Origin: Lelliottia jeotgali
GTDB taxonomy: Bacteria > Pseudomonadota > Gammaproteobacteria > Enterobacterales > Enterobacteriaceae
NCBI GenBank assembly: GCA_002271215.1
Contig: CP018628.1
Location: forward strand, 1,178,001-1,242,000
Reading direction: 5' to 3'
DNA: 64,000 nucleotides
Shown here: positions 8,260 through 17,310 of the stretch, one piece after another
How positions within the stretch are numbered: the first letter of the stretch is position 1
Layout of the letters: each line of letters opens with the position of its first letter
Position numbers and translations under genes: made by a program
The notes under the pieces: model-generated
The model's database searches: none
Seen by the model: only the letters and a program-made list of their open reading frames with translations
What the model was told of the DNA's origin: nothing

Positions 8260-10200
8260 TTAAAACTGTACCCAGTCGTTCTGATCGCGAGCCGCATCTT
8301 TTTTGGCGGCATTCAGGGAAACCACGTGGCCCTTCGTGGCCGGGCGCACATCGGTGCGCGTTTGTGGCGTCTTCGACACGCGGAAAATCGACACGACTTT
8401 TTCAAGCTGCACGGCCTGGTTTTCCAGCGAGCTGGCGGCAGCAGAAGACTCTTCGACCAGCGCCGCATTTTGTTGCGTGGTGGTGTCCATTTCTGCCATC
8501 GCCTGAGCAATCTGAGAAATCCCACGGCTCTGTTCGTCCGTTGCGCTGGCGATTTCGCTCATGATATCGCGCACCTGAGCAACGGATTTCTCGATTTTCG
8601 CCATCGCCTCTCCCGCCCCTTCTACCAGGTTAAAGCCGGTATCGACGTGAACCGCAGATTCGTGGATCAGGTTTTCAATCTCTTTTGCCGATTGCGCACT
8701 GCGCTGTGCCAGGGTGCGAACTTCTGCGGCGACGACCGCAAAACCTTTACCCTGATCGCCCGCGCGCGCCGCTTCTACGGCGGCATTGAGCGCCAGAATG
8801 TTAGTCTGGAAAGCGATGCTGTTAATGACGGTGGTGATTTCTGAAATTCGGTGCGAGCTCAGGCGCACATTTTTCATGGTATCGATCACTTTCTGTGAAA
8901 TCTGGCTACCTTCGCTGGCATTTTGCGAGGCTTCTTCCGCCAGCAGGCGTGCCTGATTGGCGTTTTCAGCATTCAGGGCGACGGTGGATGTCAGCTCTTC
9001 CATGCTGGCGGCTGTTTCGACGACGGCGGCAGACTGCTGTTCGGTACGCGACGACAAATCCATATTACCTGCGGCAATTTCAGTGGACGATCGTGCAACG
9101 CTTTCCACTCCATCGCGAACATCATTAATAATGTTTTTCAGATTATCGTTCATGGTCGACACGGCCTGCATCAGCAACCCAGGTTCGTCGCGGCGAGTGC
9201 TGGTCAGTGTGCTAGTGAGATCGCCTTTGGCGATTTGCTCGGCGACGCGCAACGTTTCAATCAGTGGACGGGTAATAGAGCGGGTGATCATCATCGCCAG
9301 TAAGATACCTAAAGCGATACCGATGGCGGCGACGATACTCATTTGCAGTCGAACGCTGTTGACGGTTTCACCCACTTTTTGCTGCTGTCTGGTAAACATC
9401 GACTGGATAGACTGCGTTAAGACGACGGCTTTGCCTGTTAAGGTGGTCGAGAGCGTCGATTGTTCCGTCCAGACGGCTTTGTAATTATCCAGCTCTCCGG
9501 CAATGCTCCTCATATCGTTGAGGCCGGTGTTGATCCAGGCTTTTTGGTCTTGCGCTACAAACGCTAAAAGTTGTTCTGAGTCGGATTTACCGATTTCCAG
9601 ACGCGAAAGAATGCCTTGCTTGAGTTCTTCAGTCGGATTTTGTTTGTAGGTTGATACCTGTGAATCGATATCGCTCATGATAAAAGCGACATGCGCAGCG
9701 ACCAGCGCCTGCTCGGGAGTGAGGTCGTTGCTGCGGCTCAGTTTAGAGGCGATTTCCGAGTTGTCGCATAAATTTTGGGTGCTGAGTCGGCGTTCACTTT
9801 CTTTCTTTTCAGATACCGCTTTAGTGAATGGCGTCAGGGACATCAAATAGTCTTTCACTGCAGCATCGGTGTTATCCACGCTGGTTTTACCCTCTGCTGT
9901 CCAGGTGAAGGTTTCCAGCTGTGCGATTTTATCCTGCATGCTTTGTGCGGCAGCATTGGTTTGATCGAGGTACTTTTGGTCAAGGGTGTACTGGTAGTTT
10001 AAACGGGCCAGGCGTACGGCAGACAAGGTGTTAAATAGCCCTGTCGTATGCTCGTTTTTCTCTACGCGATCCTGGATGCTGGAAATCCCCAATATGCCGG
10101 ACGCTAAGATTGCGAGGGTGACCAGCAGAATGGTGGTGAAACCTAATAATAATTTCCTGCTGACTTTTAAATTCTCAAAACGATTCATTACGCTCATCAT
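8260..10200 (-). CDS. Methyl-accepting chemotaxis protein
   Basis: 646-residue inner-membrane chemoreceptor. TM1 spans about residues 15-37 ([23 protein letters not shown]), followed by a periplasmic helical domain of about 250 residues, longer than in Tar/Tsr and of the size of a helical bimodular (HBM) domain. TM2 is near residues 290-310, then a HAMP domain (RSITRPL...GDLTSTL) and the signalling hairpin with its conserved tip ([18 protein letters not shown]). The C-terminus ends DWVQF, close to the NWETF-type pentapeptide that tethers the adaptation enzymes CheR and CheB. The ligand is unknown. It starts at the first of three nearby ATG codons, with GGAAAAA upstream. Low-level receptors with long helical sensors often bind organic acids, which is only a family-level hint here. 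Confidence 0.92.
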   Translation of the reverse strand: MMSVMNRFENLKVSRKLLLGFTTILLVTLAILASGILGISSIQDRVEKNEHTTGLFNTLSAVRLARLNYQYTLDQKYLDQTNAAAQSMQDKIAQLETFTWTAEGKTSVDNTDAAVKDYLMSLTPFTKAVSEKKESERRLSTQNLCDNSEIASKLSRSNDLTPEQALVAAHVAFIMSDIDSQVSTYKQNPTEELKQGILSRLEIGKSDSEQLLAFVAQDQKAWINTGLNDMRSIAGELDNYKAVWTEQSTLSTTLTGKAVVLTQSIQSMFTRQQQKVGETVNSVRLQMSIVAAIGIALGILLAMMITRSITRPLIETLRVAEQIAKGDLTSTLTSTRRDEPGLLMQAVSTMNDNLKNIINDVRDGVESVARSSTEIAAGNMDLSSRTEQQSAAVVETAASMEELTSTVALNAENANQARLLAEEASQNASEGSQISQKVIDTMKNVRLSSHRISEITTVINSIAFQTNILALNAAVEAARAGDQGKGFAVVAAEVRTLAQRSAQSAKEIENLIHESAVHVDTGFNLVEGAGEAMAKIEKSVAQVRDIMSEIASATDEQSRGISQIAQAMAEMDTTTQQNAALVEESSAAASSLENQAVQLEKVVSIFRVSKTPQTRTDVRPATKGHVVSLNAAKKDAARDQNDWVQF

Positions 10201-10342
10201 TTTTTCCAGTGTCGGCTTTTACCGAACGACAATGTTTTATGCTATGTGGACCATCATTAACGGAATTAAAAAAACGGGTGCTGGAGAGAAGAAAAAAAAG
10301 CCCTTTACACAAGTGCGCAGGGCAAAAACCGCTGAATTGACA

Positions 10343-10783
10343 TCACTCACTCAGGGTATCAGACTTCTCCTTTTTTTTGACAGAATGAGCAGGGAGTTCG
10401 CTCATTCTATAATAAACGGGTATGACATCCTGGTAATTAATGATGTAACCATGCCCACGAATATTGCGAATAAAGTCTTCGGGTAGCCCTAGAAGATTGA
10501 GTTTATTATTCAGGTTATGCAGAACTTGCCATAACCGCTGGGTGGAAGGACTGAGGTTATTGTCCTCCCAGATTTTCTCAAACAGCTCTTCTTTGGCGAC
10601 CACTTTTTTTCGACCATGTTCCAGCAGATACAGAAAAAGCCGTAACATAGTTTCATTAAAATATATTGAGGCAAATGCCACGCTTTTATCGTTATGGCTC
10701 CCGGAAAGTCGGTATAGCCTGCGATTAGAAATATCAAAATGAATTTCGTCACCGATCATAAAACCATATAGACGATAGCCCAT
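10343..10783 (-). CDS. Winged-helix (Trans_reg_C/CadC-type) protein without membrane helix
   Basis: 146-residue protein resembling the DNA-binding half of ToxR/CadC regulators: a beta-rich start (FDISNRRLYRLSG), a helix block FNETMLRLFLYLLEHG with VVAKEELFEKIWEDN, the recognition-helix region STQRLWQVLHNLNNKL and a wing ending IRGHGYIIN. It ends shortly afterwards in a lysine-rich tail, with no hydrophobic segment and no receiver domain. It is therefore a soluble, short version, possibly partnering or competing with the membrane-bound paralogue at 11296, which is transcribed divergently. The ribosome site is weak. I do not know a named homologue. Confidence 0.74.
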   Translation of the reverse strand: MGYRLYGFMIGDEIHFDISNRRLYRLSGSHNDKSVAFASIYFNETMLRLFLYLLEHGRKKVVAKEELFEKIWEDNNLSPSTQRLWQVLHNLNNKLNLLGLPEDFIRNIRGHGYIINYQDVIPVYYRMSELPAHSVKKKEKSDTLSE

Positions 10784-11295
10784 CTCTTATATACCTGATG
10801 TAGAGTAAACCTGACATGCGCCACAAGAAATAATCTTTTCATAAACCATACATTTTATAAGGTAGATTATATGGCTGCTATGAATGCATTCCAATACACA
10901 ACCCTATGCACTATAAGAAACCCTGTGTTTAAGTTTCGTTAATAGAGTTTATATTTACATAAGATACATTGGTGGTGTTAATGTCCTTGTTTGTCGTGAT
11001 TCAATAGATTTTTATGCTGAAAATGCGTACTTAATCAGATGCTCAACATTAAGTCGTGAATTTTCACTGATTTCAAGCATGAATCGCTGATTGTACGAGC
11101 CTATGGTTTTGAATCCTCCAGCCCCTGTATTCGATAATCATAACTTTAAGAATTACCTGACAAAAAGAGGAGTGAAGTTATATGATTTATACTGAATAAG
11201 GTCAGGAGGCGCAGCGCAAAAAAAGTGAATTTTGTTCGGTAGTGGTTTCATCAACATGCTGATATATAATAATTAAATTCTGAATCAGGTTTTTT
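10784..11295. other. Non-coding region between divergent regulators
   Basis: 512 AT-rich bases between the two divergent ToxR-like genes. I see no RNA gene and no convincing coding sequence. The region must hold both promoters and is long enough for several protein-binding sites; AT-rich runs such as TATATAATAATTAAAT just before 11280 could serve as a -10 region or an H-NS target for the downstream gene. Nothing more can be supported. Confidence 0.5.
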
Positions 11296-12123
11296 ATGAC
11301 AACTCCCGAAAGTGCCATGAAGAAAGTGTACCTTATTAACGAAACCTTACTGTTTGAACCTGATGTGCGACGGATTGGCCCGCTGGTTGGCTATCCGCAC
11401 AGGGCGGTCACCCTCCACGGGCCGGTCAGTGAGTGCCTGCTTTTGCTGCTAGAACACAACGATCAGGTGGTAACTCAACGCGTTTTCTTTGCCTCCGTCT
11501 GGGAAAAGCAGGGTGCGGTCGTCACCACCAACGCGCTGTATCAAACCATCTCGCAAATCCGCAAGGTTTTGAAATCAGGCGGAATAGAAGAAAACATCAT
11601 TAAGACGCTGCCAAAAGAGGGGTTTAAGGCGACGGCAAACCTGAAAAAAGGGGAGCTGAATATGTTTATCCAACCGCAGAAAACCTCTCCGGTTTCCGTT
11701 TCATCCGAGGAATCTGCCATTGCACAAGCCGCCGCTGTCGCCATCCCTGGCGCGCCGCGCAGAGCGTCATTTTTCAATTCATCTCGCGCCTATACTCTGG
11801 CCGGAATTCTTTTTATTCTCTCCTGCGCCGTACTGTATTCAGTGTTGAAAGAGGGACAGTCTGAGGTTGAAAATTATCAGCCGATTGGCAAACTCAACGG
11901 GTGTGATGTTTATTCTTCCTGGCGTGATAAGACTAAAAGCCGTGAGATGTTTACCGCACTGACAAAGCGCTACGATATTCATTGTAATGCAGGGGGCACA
12001 GCCTGGATGACGCTCAATTTTGCGCAGCAAGGAAGCTCGGTTATTGTCTGCGATAGGATGCCGCAGGATAAAAATGCGCAGTGTGATTCTATTATTTACA
12101 GGCAGCAAAATCATGATGAATAA
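11296..12123 (+). CDS. ToxR/CadC-like membrane-bound transcription regulator
   Basis: 275-residue one-component regulator. Residues about 10-115 form a winged-helix DNA-binding domain (CLLLLLEHNDQVVTQRVFFA, TTNALYQTISQIRKVLKSGG, IIKTLPKEGFKA). A linker rich in Ser, Ala and Pro follows, then one membrane helix at residues 165-184 (AYTLAGILFILSCAVLYSVL) and a periplasmic part of about 90 residues with four cysteines (NGCD, IHCN, IVCD, AQCD). The layout matches SPI-3 MarT and CadC. The gene overlaps the next one by 11 bases, as in two-gene MarT-FidL or ToxR-ToxS units. Met1 and Met8 (11317) are both possible starts. The target is unknown; nearby fimbrial genes are candidates. Confidence 0.86.
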   Translation: MTTPESAMKKVYLINETLLFEPDVRRIGPLVGYPHRAVTLHGPVSECLLLLLEHNDQVVTQRVFFASVWEKQGAVVTTNALYQTISQIRKVLKSGGIEENIIKTLPKEGFKATANLKKGELNMFIQPQKTSPVSVSSEESAIAQAAAVAIPGAPRRASFFNSSRAYTLAGILFILSCAVLYSVLKEGQSEVENYQPIGKLNGCDVYSSWRDKTKSREMFTALTKRYDIHCNAGGTAWMTLNFAQQGSSVIVCDRMPQDKNAQCDSIIYRQQNHDE

Positions 12124-12574
12124 AATGACGCTTCGCTGGACACTCATCGCGCTTGCGATTGTGGCTCCGCTCCTTATCGCCTGGTACATTCATTACCAGC
12201 GTAATCATTTCAGCTGCGAAGCGCACACCACGGTTATTGATGATAATTATGTTCTCGATATTATTGCTGATTATTCATTTAACGGCGGGGAAGGGACGTA
12301 TGAGACGTCTGGCGATTATATCCAGCCTGGGCAGCCTGTCGTGGCAATCAGCAATAAAATTGCCTTTAATTACTGGCGAGAAGCCGACAGCATTATTATG
12401 GTCTCGACTGAAACCAATGAGCGACCTAAAAAAAATCAGGCCTACAGACTGAGCATTCCTGATTTTTATCATGTACGTGACCGTGGGATCCGGGTTCAGA
12501 TAACACCCGCTAACGCTTCAAGCTATTTCATCAGCTACGGCAATGCCCCTATTCTTTATTGTACTAAAGGATAA
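12113..12574 (+). CDS. FidL-like inner-membrane partner protein
   Basis: 153-residue protein with one N-terminal membrane anchor (RWTLIALAIVAPLLIAWYIHY) and a periplasmic domain with two cysteines (HFSCEA, ILYCTK). Size, topology and position just after a ToxR-like gene match FidL of Salmonella SPI-3, a protein of unknown function next to MarT; by analogy with ToxS it may stabilise or inhibit the regulator's periplasmic domain. The start is one of two adjacent ATG codons (12113, 12116) inside the end of the upstream gene, so translation is probably coupled. The function is inferred from context. Confidence 0.75.
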   Translation: MMNKMTLRWTLIALAIVAPLLIAWYIHYQRNHFSCEAHTTVIDDNYVLDIIADYSFNGGEGTYETSGDYIQPGQPVVAISNKIAFNYWREADSIIMVSTETNERPKKNQAYRLSIPDFYHVRDRGIRVQITPANASSYFISYGNAPILYCTKG

Positions 12575-12649
12575 ACATCGGTCTCGCTAAGTCCTTCTCT
12601 ATTCAGGCCGTTTTATCTTGTTTCCCATATTTACGCTTGATCATATAAA

Positions 12650-12674
12650 GATAATGAGTATAGTTCTCATTCTC
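12650..12674. promoter_or_regulatory. Candidate Fur box
   Basis: GATAATGAG and CTCATTCTC form an interrupted palindrome around a seven-base centre, matching much of the 19-base Fur consensus of GATAAT repeats. It lies about 190 bases before the YncE-like lipoprotein gene and the TonB receptor, which is where iron control would be expected. No other gene in this 280-base gap is convincing. Confidence 0.5.
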
Positions 12675-12862
12675 TTTAGTGTTTGTGGGCGTAGACGGAC
12701 AATTCCCGCATAAACAGTGAGCGCAGATCTCACACGGAACACTGAGTGTTAACGGTGGATTCTGCACGGCCTCACAGCCTGTCAATACAACCCTAATCGC
12801 ACAGCAGCATGCGACGCAGTTTCCCGCCTGATTCTCTTTTTGAACGGTAAAGGATGTTCCTG

Positions 12863-13948
12863 ATGACAAAAAAATTGTCCGCGCTGGCACTGCTGGTGGC
12901 TGCCTCTCTTTCCGGCTGCGCCGCGCAGCACGCCGCAAAACCGACTCCCGCTCCTGAAGCCCAAACCACGGTGACCGCTCCGGCAGAAACGGGCGTACTG
13001 AAGCGTGAACTGGCCGATGGCCTGTACGAAATGGTGCTCAGCCCGAAAGGTGACGCGCTGTATATCGCCAGTTCCGAAGGCTTCAAAGATGTGCAGGGCG
13101 GGGTTATCTACAAACTCGATCCGACCACGCTGAAAACCATTGGTCGTAGCCACACCGATCTGAAAAACTTTGCGCTGGCGATCTCACCAGACGGTAGCAC
13201 CGTGTACGCGACCAACTCGCTGGACGGTGGCATCAGCGCCATCAATACCGCTGACGGCAAAGTGAAAAAGCGTCTGCTGTTTACCGAGCGCAACAAAGAG
13301 GGCTTCCCGTACGGTGCGCGCCAGGTGTTGCTCCATGACGGGACGCTTTATATCGGCGGCGTTGCCGATCCGGCGGTAGTTTGGGTAGTCGATGCCGAAA
13401 CGCTGAAGCTGAAAAAAACCATCAAAAACGCTGGGCAGTGGGTCACCGGGCTGCTGTGGTCTGAACAGACCCAGCGCATCTATGTTGCCAACGGCGGCGG
13501 CGAAATCCTGATCATCAATCCGCGCACGAATCGCATCGAAAAACGCTGGAAACCGCTCGGTGACAAACCGGCGCTGCTGCTGAACATGGCAGAAGACAAA
13601 GCCACTGGCCGCCTGTTCGTGACCGACAACTCCAAAGCCAAAACCACGCTGGTGCTGGATATCCACACCGGCAAGTTGCTCAAACAACTCGATGTGGGCG
13701 ATTCGCTGGCGGTGAAATTCAACGCCAAACGCAATGAGCTTTACATCTCCCAGCGCGAAAGCGGAAAACTGCTGAGCCTGGATGCCACCACGTATGCCGT
13801 GAAGCAAACCTGGGAACTGCCGCCGAATCCGAACAGCCTGCTGCTGTCGGACGATGGCCAGACGTTGTACGTCACCGTTAAACAGGCTTTCAACAAAGAC
13901 CATTCGACCAACGGGCCGGACAGCGTAGTCAGAATTTCACTGAAATAA
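12863..13948 (+). CDS. YncE-like beta-propeller lipoprotein
   Basis: 361-residue protein with a lipoprotein signal (LVAASLSGC, lipid-modified Cys about residue 19) and a beta-propeller made of repeats of the YVTN type, as in YncE: LYIASSEGF, ALAISPDGSTVYATNS, RIYVANGGGEILIINPRTN, LFVTDNS, ELYISQRESG, LLSDDGQTLYVT. I choose the ATG at 12863 because AAAGGA lies eight bases upstream; another in-frame ATG at 12854 is less well placed. In E. coli, yncE is adjacent to the TonB receptor gene yncD, and here a TonB receptor follows, so the propeller may bind the ligand, the receptor or a released cargo. Lipid anchoring differs from my memory of periplasmic YncE. Confidence 0.82.
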   Translation: MTKKLSALALLVAASLSGCAAQHAAKPTPAPEAQTTVTAPAETGVLKRELADGLYEMVLSPKGDALYIASSEGFKDVQGGVIYKLDPTTLKTIGRSHTDLKNFALAISPDGSTVYATNSLDGGISAINTADGKVKKRLLFTERNKEGFPYGARQVLLHDGTLYIGGVADPAVVWVVDAETLKLKKTIKNAGQWVTGLLWSEQTQRIYVANGGGEILIINPRTNRIEKRWKPLGDKPALLLNMAEDKATGRLFVTDNSKAKTTLVLDIHTGKLLKQLDVGDSLAVKFNAKRNELYISQRESGKLLSLDATTYAVKQTWELPPNPNSLLLSDDGQTLYVTVKQAFNKDHSTNGPDSVVRISLK

Positions 13949-13965
13949 ACCCCTATAAATAATCA

Positions 13966-13987
13966 GGCCCGGAAACGGGCCATTTTT
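13966..13987 (+). terminator. Intrinsic terminator or attenuator between lipoprotein and receptor
   Basis: Stem GGCCCG/CGGGCC with a GAAA tetraloop followed by ATTTTT, 25 bases before the receptor start. It would end or reduce transcription from the upstream gene, so the receptor may be expressed at a lower level or from a promoter of its own. Confidence 0.75.
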
Positions 13988-14011
13988 GCGCGACTATTGA
14001 ACGAGTTAGTT

Positions 14012-16198
14012 ATGACCAACACCCCTTTAAATAAAACGCTGCTGGCACTCGCTATCGGCGCGGTTACGCACTCCGCCTTCGCGGCGGAAACCTCCAAAGA
14101 AGACACCATTGTGGTGCAATCAGCTCCAGCCAGTGAGTTCAAACCGGGCGGCGATCAGCTGGTTCCGGCTTTTCTCGACGGGCAGGTCGCTAACGGCGGC
14201 CGCATGGGAATGCTCGGCCAGCAGAGCGCGATGGATGTGCCGTTCAACATCATCAGCTACACCGCAAAACTGGTTGAAGACCAGCAGGCCAAAACTATTG
14301 CTGACGTGGTCGCCAACGATGCGGGCGTGCAATCGGTGCAGGGCTACGGCAACAGCGCCGAAAGCTATCGCATTCGCGGTCTGAAATTCGACGGCGACGA
14401 CATGACCTTTGGCGGTCTGTCCGGCGTTCTGCCGCGTCAGGTTGTTGATACCCAGATGGTCGATCGCATTGAGATCTTCAAAGGCGCAAACTCCCTGATG
14501 AACGGCGCAGCAAGCTCCGGCGTCGGCGGGATGATCAACCTGGAACCCAAACACGCAGGCGACACGCCGCAGGCCAAAATCGGTGTGGATTACACCTCCG
14601 ATTCGCAAATCGGCACCACTCTGGATGCTGGCCGTCGCTTTGGCGAAGGCGATCAGTTTGGCGCACGCGTGAATCTGGTTCACCGTGAAGGCGAAGCGCC
14701 GGTTGCTAACGACCGCCGCCGCACAACGCTGCTCTCCACCGGTCTGGATTACAAAGGCGACAACTTCCGCACCTCTGTCGACATGGGTTATCAGAAGAAA
14801 ACCTTCCACGGCAGCGAAACGGGTGTGAACATTTCGGCGGTCGATTTTGTGCCGACGCCACCGAAAAACGACCGTAACTACTCGCAGAAATGGGCTTACA
14901 GCAATATCGAAAACGAATTCGGTATGTGGCGCAGCGAGTATGACATCACCGATAACTGGACCGCTTACACCGGGCTGGGCGCACAGCACGCCCACGAAGA
15001 GGGCTTGTACAGCGGCGCGAAGCTGATGGATAAGAGCGGTAAAGCCACGGCGACGCGTCTGGACACTAACCGCATCAGCGACTCCATGAGCGGCATGGCG
15101 GGCATTCGCGGTAATTTCGATACCGGTTTTGTTTCGCACAAAGTCAACGTCGGCTACTCAGCGATGACCAAAAACGAAAAAATCGCCTGGAAGATGTCGG
15201 CGGCGGCGGATAACCCAGTCACCAACATCTATCACAACACCGGCGTCGATAAGCCTGACAGCAGCAACTTCAATGGCTCTGGCGGCAATTACAGCGATCC
15301 CCTCACCAGCGGCCGCACCCGCACGCAGGGCTGGCTGCTGAGCGACACCCTCGGCGTGCTGGACGACAAACTGCTGTTCACCGCTGGCGCGCGCCATCAA
15401 AAAGTGGTGATTCGCGGATACAACAAAAAGACCGGTGCAGAAAGCGACGCCGATGCCTTTGACGGCAGCCGCTGGATGCCAACGTATGGCGTGGTCTACA
15501 AACCGTGGGAAGAACTCTCGCTCTACGCCAACCATACGGAAGCGTTGCAGCCGGGTAAAACCGCGCCGAATACGGCTACTAACTACGGTCAGAGCACCGG
15601 CATTGTTCACTCTAAGCAGAACGAAGTGGGTGTGAAAGCGGACTTTGGTCGCGTGGGCGGCTCGCTGGCGCTGTTCGAAATCAAAATGCCGTCGGCGATC
15701 CTCGATAGCGTCACCAAACACTATGGTCTGGACGCTGAACAGCGTAACCGCGGCCTTGAGTTGAACGTGTTTGGCGAGCCGATGCTGGGAATGCGTCTGA
15801 ACGCCAGCGCCACCTGGCTGCAGGCGGAGATGACCAAAACCAATAACGGTCTCAATCAGGGTAATAAGGTCATCGGTGTGCCGAACTTCTACGCAGTATT
15901 GGGTGCGGAATATGACATCAAACCGATCGACGGCCTGACGGCGACGGCGCGCGTGAATCACTCCGGTTCTCAGTACGCGGATCTGGCGAACAGCAAAAAG
16001 CTCGACAGCTACACCACACTGGATCTGGGTATGCGCTATCGCTTCGCGGTGAACCATAACCAGAATCAGATGACCGTGCGTGCCGGTATCGACAACATCA
16101 CAGACGAAAACTACTGGGCCAGCGTAGACGATTCTGGAACCTACCTGTTCCAGGGCGAGCCGCGCACCTTTAAGGTTTCCGTCGGCTACGAGTTCTAA
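14012..16198 (+). CDS. TonB-dependent siderophore receptor (FcuA/FhuE-like)
   Basis: 728-residue outer-membrane receptor for active uptake of a ferric siderophore, driven by TonB-ExbBD. A signal peptide ends at HSAFA, followed by a TonB box (DTIVV), a plug domain (DVPFNIISYTAKLVEDQ, SYRIRGLKFDG, VDRIEIFKGANSLMNG, GVGGMINLEPK) and a 22-strand barrel closing in the outer-membrane signature FKVSVGYEF with terminal Phe. The plug looks like hydroxamate receptors of the FcuA/FhuE group; the true ligand cannot be read. The frame is open upstream to a TTG at 13997, but the ATG at 14012 gives the normal signal peptide. A Fur-like site precedes the two-gene unit. Confidence 0.9.
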   Translation: MTNTPLNKTLLALAIGAVTHSAFAAETSKEDTIVVQSAPASEFKPGGDQLVPAFLDGQVANGGRMGMLGQQSAMDVPFNIISYTAKLVEDQQAKTIADVVANDAGVQSVQGYGNSAESYRIRGLKFDGDDMTFGGLSGVLPRQVVDTQMVDRIEIFKGANSLMNGAASSGVGGMINLEPKHAGDTPQAKIGVDYTSDSQIGTTLDAGRRFGEGDQFGARVNLVHREGEAPVANDRRRTTLLSTGLDYKGDNFRTSVDMGYQKKTFHGSETGVNISAVDFVPTPPKNDRNYSQKWAYSNIENEFGMWRSEYDITDNWTAYTGLGAQHAHEEGLYSGAKLMDKSGKATATRLDTNRISDSMSGMAGIRGNFDTGFVSHKVNVGYSAMTKNEKIAWKMSAAADNPVTNIYHNTGVDKPDSSNFNGSGGNYSDPLTSGRTRTQGWLLSDTLGVLDDKLLFTAGARHQKVVIRGYNKKTGAESDADAFDGSRWMPTYGVVYKPWEELSLYANHTEALQPGKTAPNTATNYGQSTGIVHSKQNEVGVKADFGRVGGSLALFEIKMPSAILDSVTKHYGLDAEQRNRGLELNVFGEPMLGMRLNASATWLQAEMTKTNNGLNQGNKVIGVPNFYAVLGAEYDIKPIDGLTATARVNHSGSQYADLANSKKLDSYTTLDLGMRYRFAVNHNQNQMTVRAGIDNITDENYWASVDDSGTYLFQGEPRTFKVSVGYEF

Positions 16199-16240
16199 GT
16201 TTTACCCTCGTTATCAGGGGCACGGATGCCCCATCCATTC

Positions 16241-17161
16241 TTAAGCGTGTGCTAACGCAAACTCTATTGCAGTGCGAACGGTCACAACCTGTGCTCGCGT
16301 ACAGGCTTCAGGCGTGGCGTCCGGGCTGTCGGGATACACTTCGGTGGTGGTAGTAAATGGCGCGCCGGTCAGGGTGGCGCAAAGGTGGTAGGCATTGTTG
16401 TCATACTCCACTACACCGTGGCTGACGACCGGGTAGTCCAGCATGTTGCCGTTCTTATCCGCAGGGGCAATGTGAGTCACTTTCTCCACGGCAGCAATAA
16501 TGGCCGCCTGGAAATCCAGCCGCGAATTCTGCGTATCGCTCACCAGATAGTAGCCATCTGGAATGGTTCCCGGCTCAAACGGCTCGCCGTCTCGCGCCGC
16601 TTTCGCCGGACGGAACTCGCTTTCATCGCTGTCGGTGGTTTCGTGCAGATCGACGTGCAGCAGGAATTTGCCTTTCAGCGGGGCGGTAAACGCCATCAGC
16701 GCGCGGGCTTCTTCACCTTCACCTTGTGCCCAGAACTGGCGGTTGGTATCCACGGCATCATAGTTCCAGCGGGTCACGTGCTCATACGCCCACGGGCTGA
16801 CGCACGGCACCACCAGCAAATTGATTTTCCCCGCGTACTCATTCTGATATTCAGAGAGGAAACTCAGCGCCCCCATCACGCCGCTGGTTTCATATCCGTG
16901 GACGCCGCCGGTGATCAGCGCGACGGGCAGGCTGTCGTCCCAGTGTTGCGATTTCAGCGCCATCAGCGGGAATTTTTGGTCGCCATAGTGCAATTCGCCG
17001 TACTGGCTCACGTCATAGCGAGGTTTGAGCGCATTTATGGCGTTCAGCACGTCAGTTTCATAGCTTCGAAAACGCGTCTGGCTCTCGCGCCACTGCTGCT
17101 TTTCGGCTGCGGTCCAGGGCTTGCCTGGGGTTCCGATAGGGTAAAAAGGTTTCACAGTCAT
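16241..17161 (-). CDS. M14-family zinc carboxypeptidase
   Basis: 306-residue M14-type metallopeptidase or amidohydrolase. The zinc motif is visible as GGVHGYETSG (His and Glu ligands, near residue 87) with the second His in HVDLHETTD (near residue 171), and a catalytic Glu candidate in TTTTEVYPDS near residue 270. There is no signal peptide, so it is probably cytoplasmic, like the M14 subfamily of succinylglutamate-desuccinylase-type enzymes. The substrate is unknown. It faces the receptor gene and is divergent from pheP, with 149 bases between; a link to phenylalanine peptides would be speculation. Confidence 0.83.
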   Translation of the reverse strand: MTVKPFYPIGTPGKPWTAAEKQQWRESQTRFRSYETDVLNAINALKPRYDVSQYGELHYGDQKFPLMALKSQHWDDSLPVALITGGVHGYETSGVMGALSFLSEYQNEYAGKINLLVVPCVSPWAYEHVTRWNYDAVDTNRQFWAQGEGEEARALMAFTAPLKGKFLLHVDLHETTDSDESEFRPAKAARDGEPFEPGTIPDGYYLVSDTQNSRLDFQAAIIAAVEKVTHIAPADKNGNMLDYPVVSHGVVEYDNNAYHLCATLTGAPFTTTTEVYPDSPDATPEACTRAQVVTVRTAIEFALAHA

Positions 17162-17310
17162 AGGTCACTCTGTCTGGTTTGGGTTTTCAACATCATACCC
17201 AGCCATGATTTCTAATTCATCCCGGTCTTTGCGATCCGGCCTGCAACTTGCTCCTGCAGACTCGAAGTGTTAAAAGGTGCCCCTTCACTAAAAATACACA
17301 GGGGTCAGAC

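Noticed and set aside
10871..10939. 22-residue open frame starting ATGGCTGCTATGAATGC in the regulator gap
   Set aside because: No convincing ribosome site and no membrane or other feature; could be chance.
14120..16057. Long minus-strand open frames over the TonB receptor
   Set aside because: GC-rich antisense shadows; the plus-strand protein has signal peptide, plug and barrel end.
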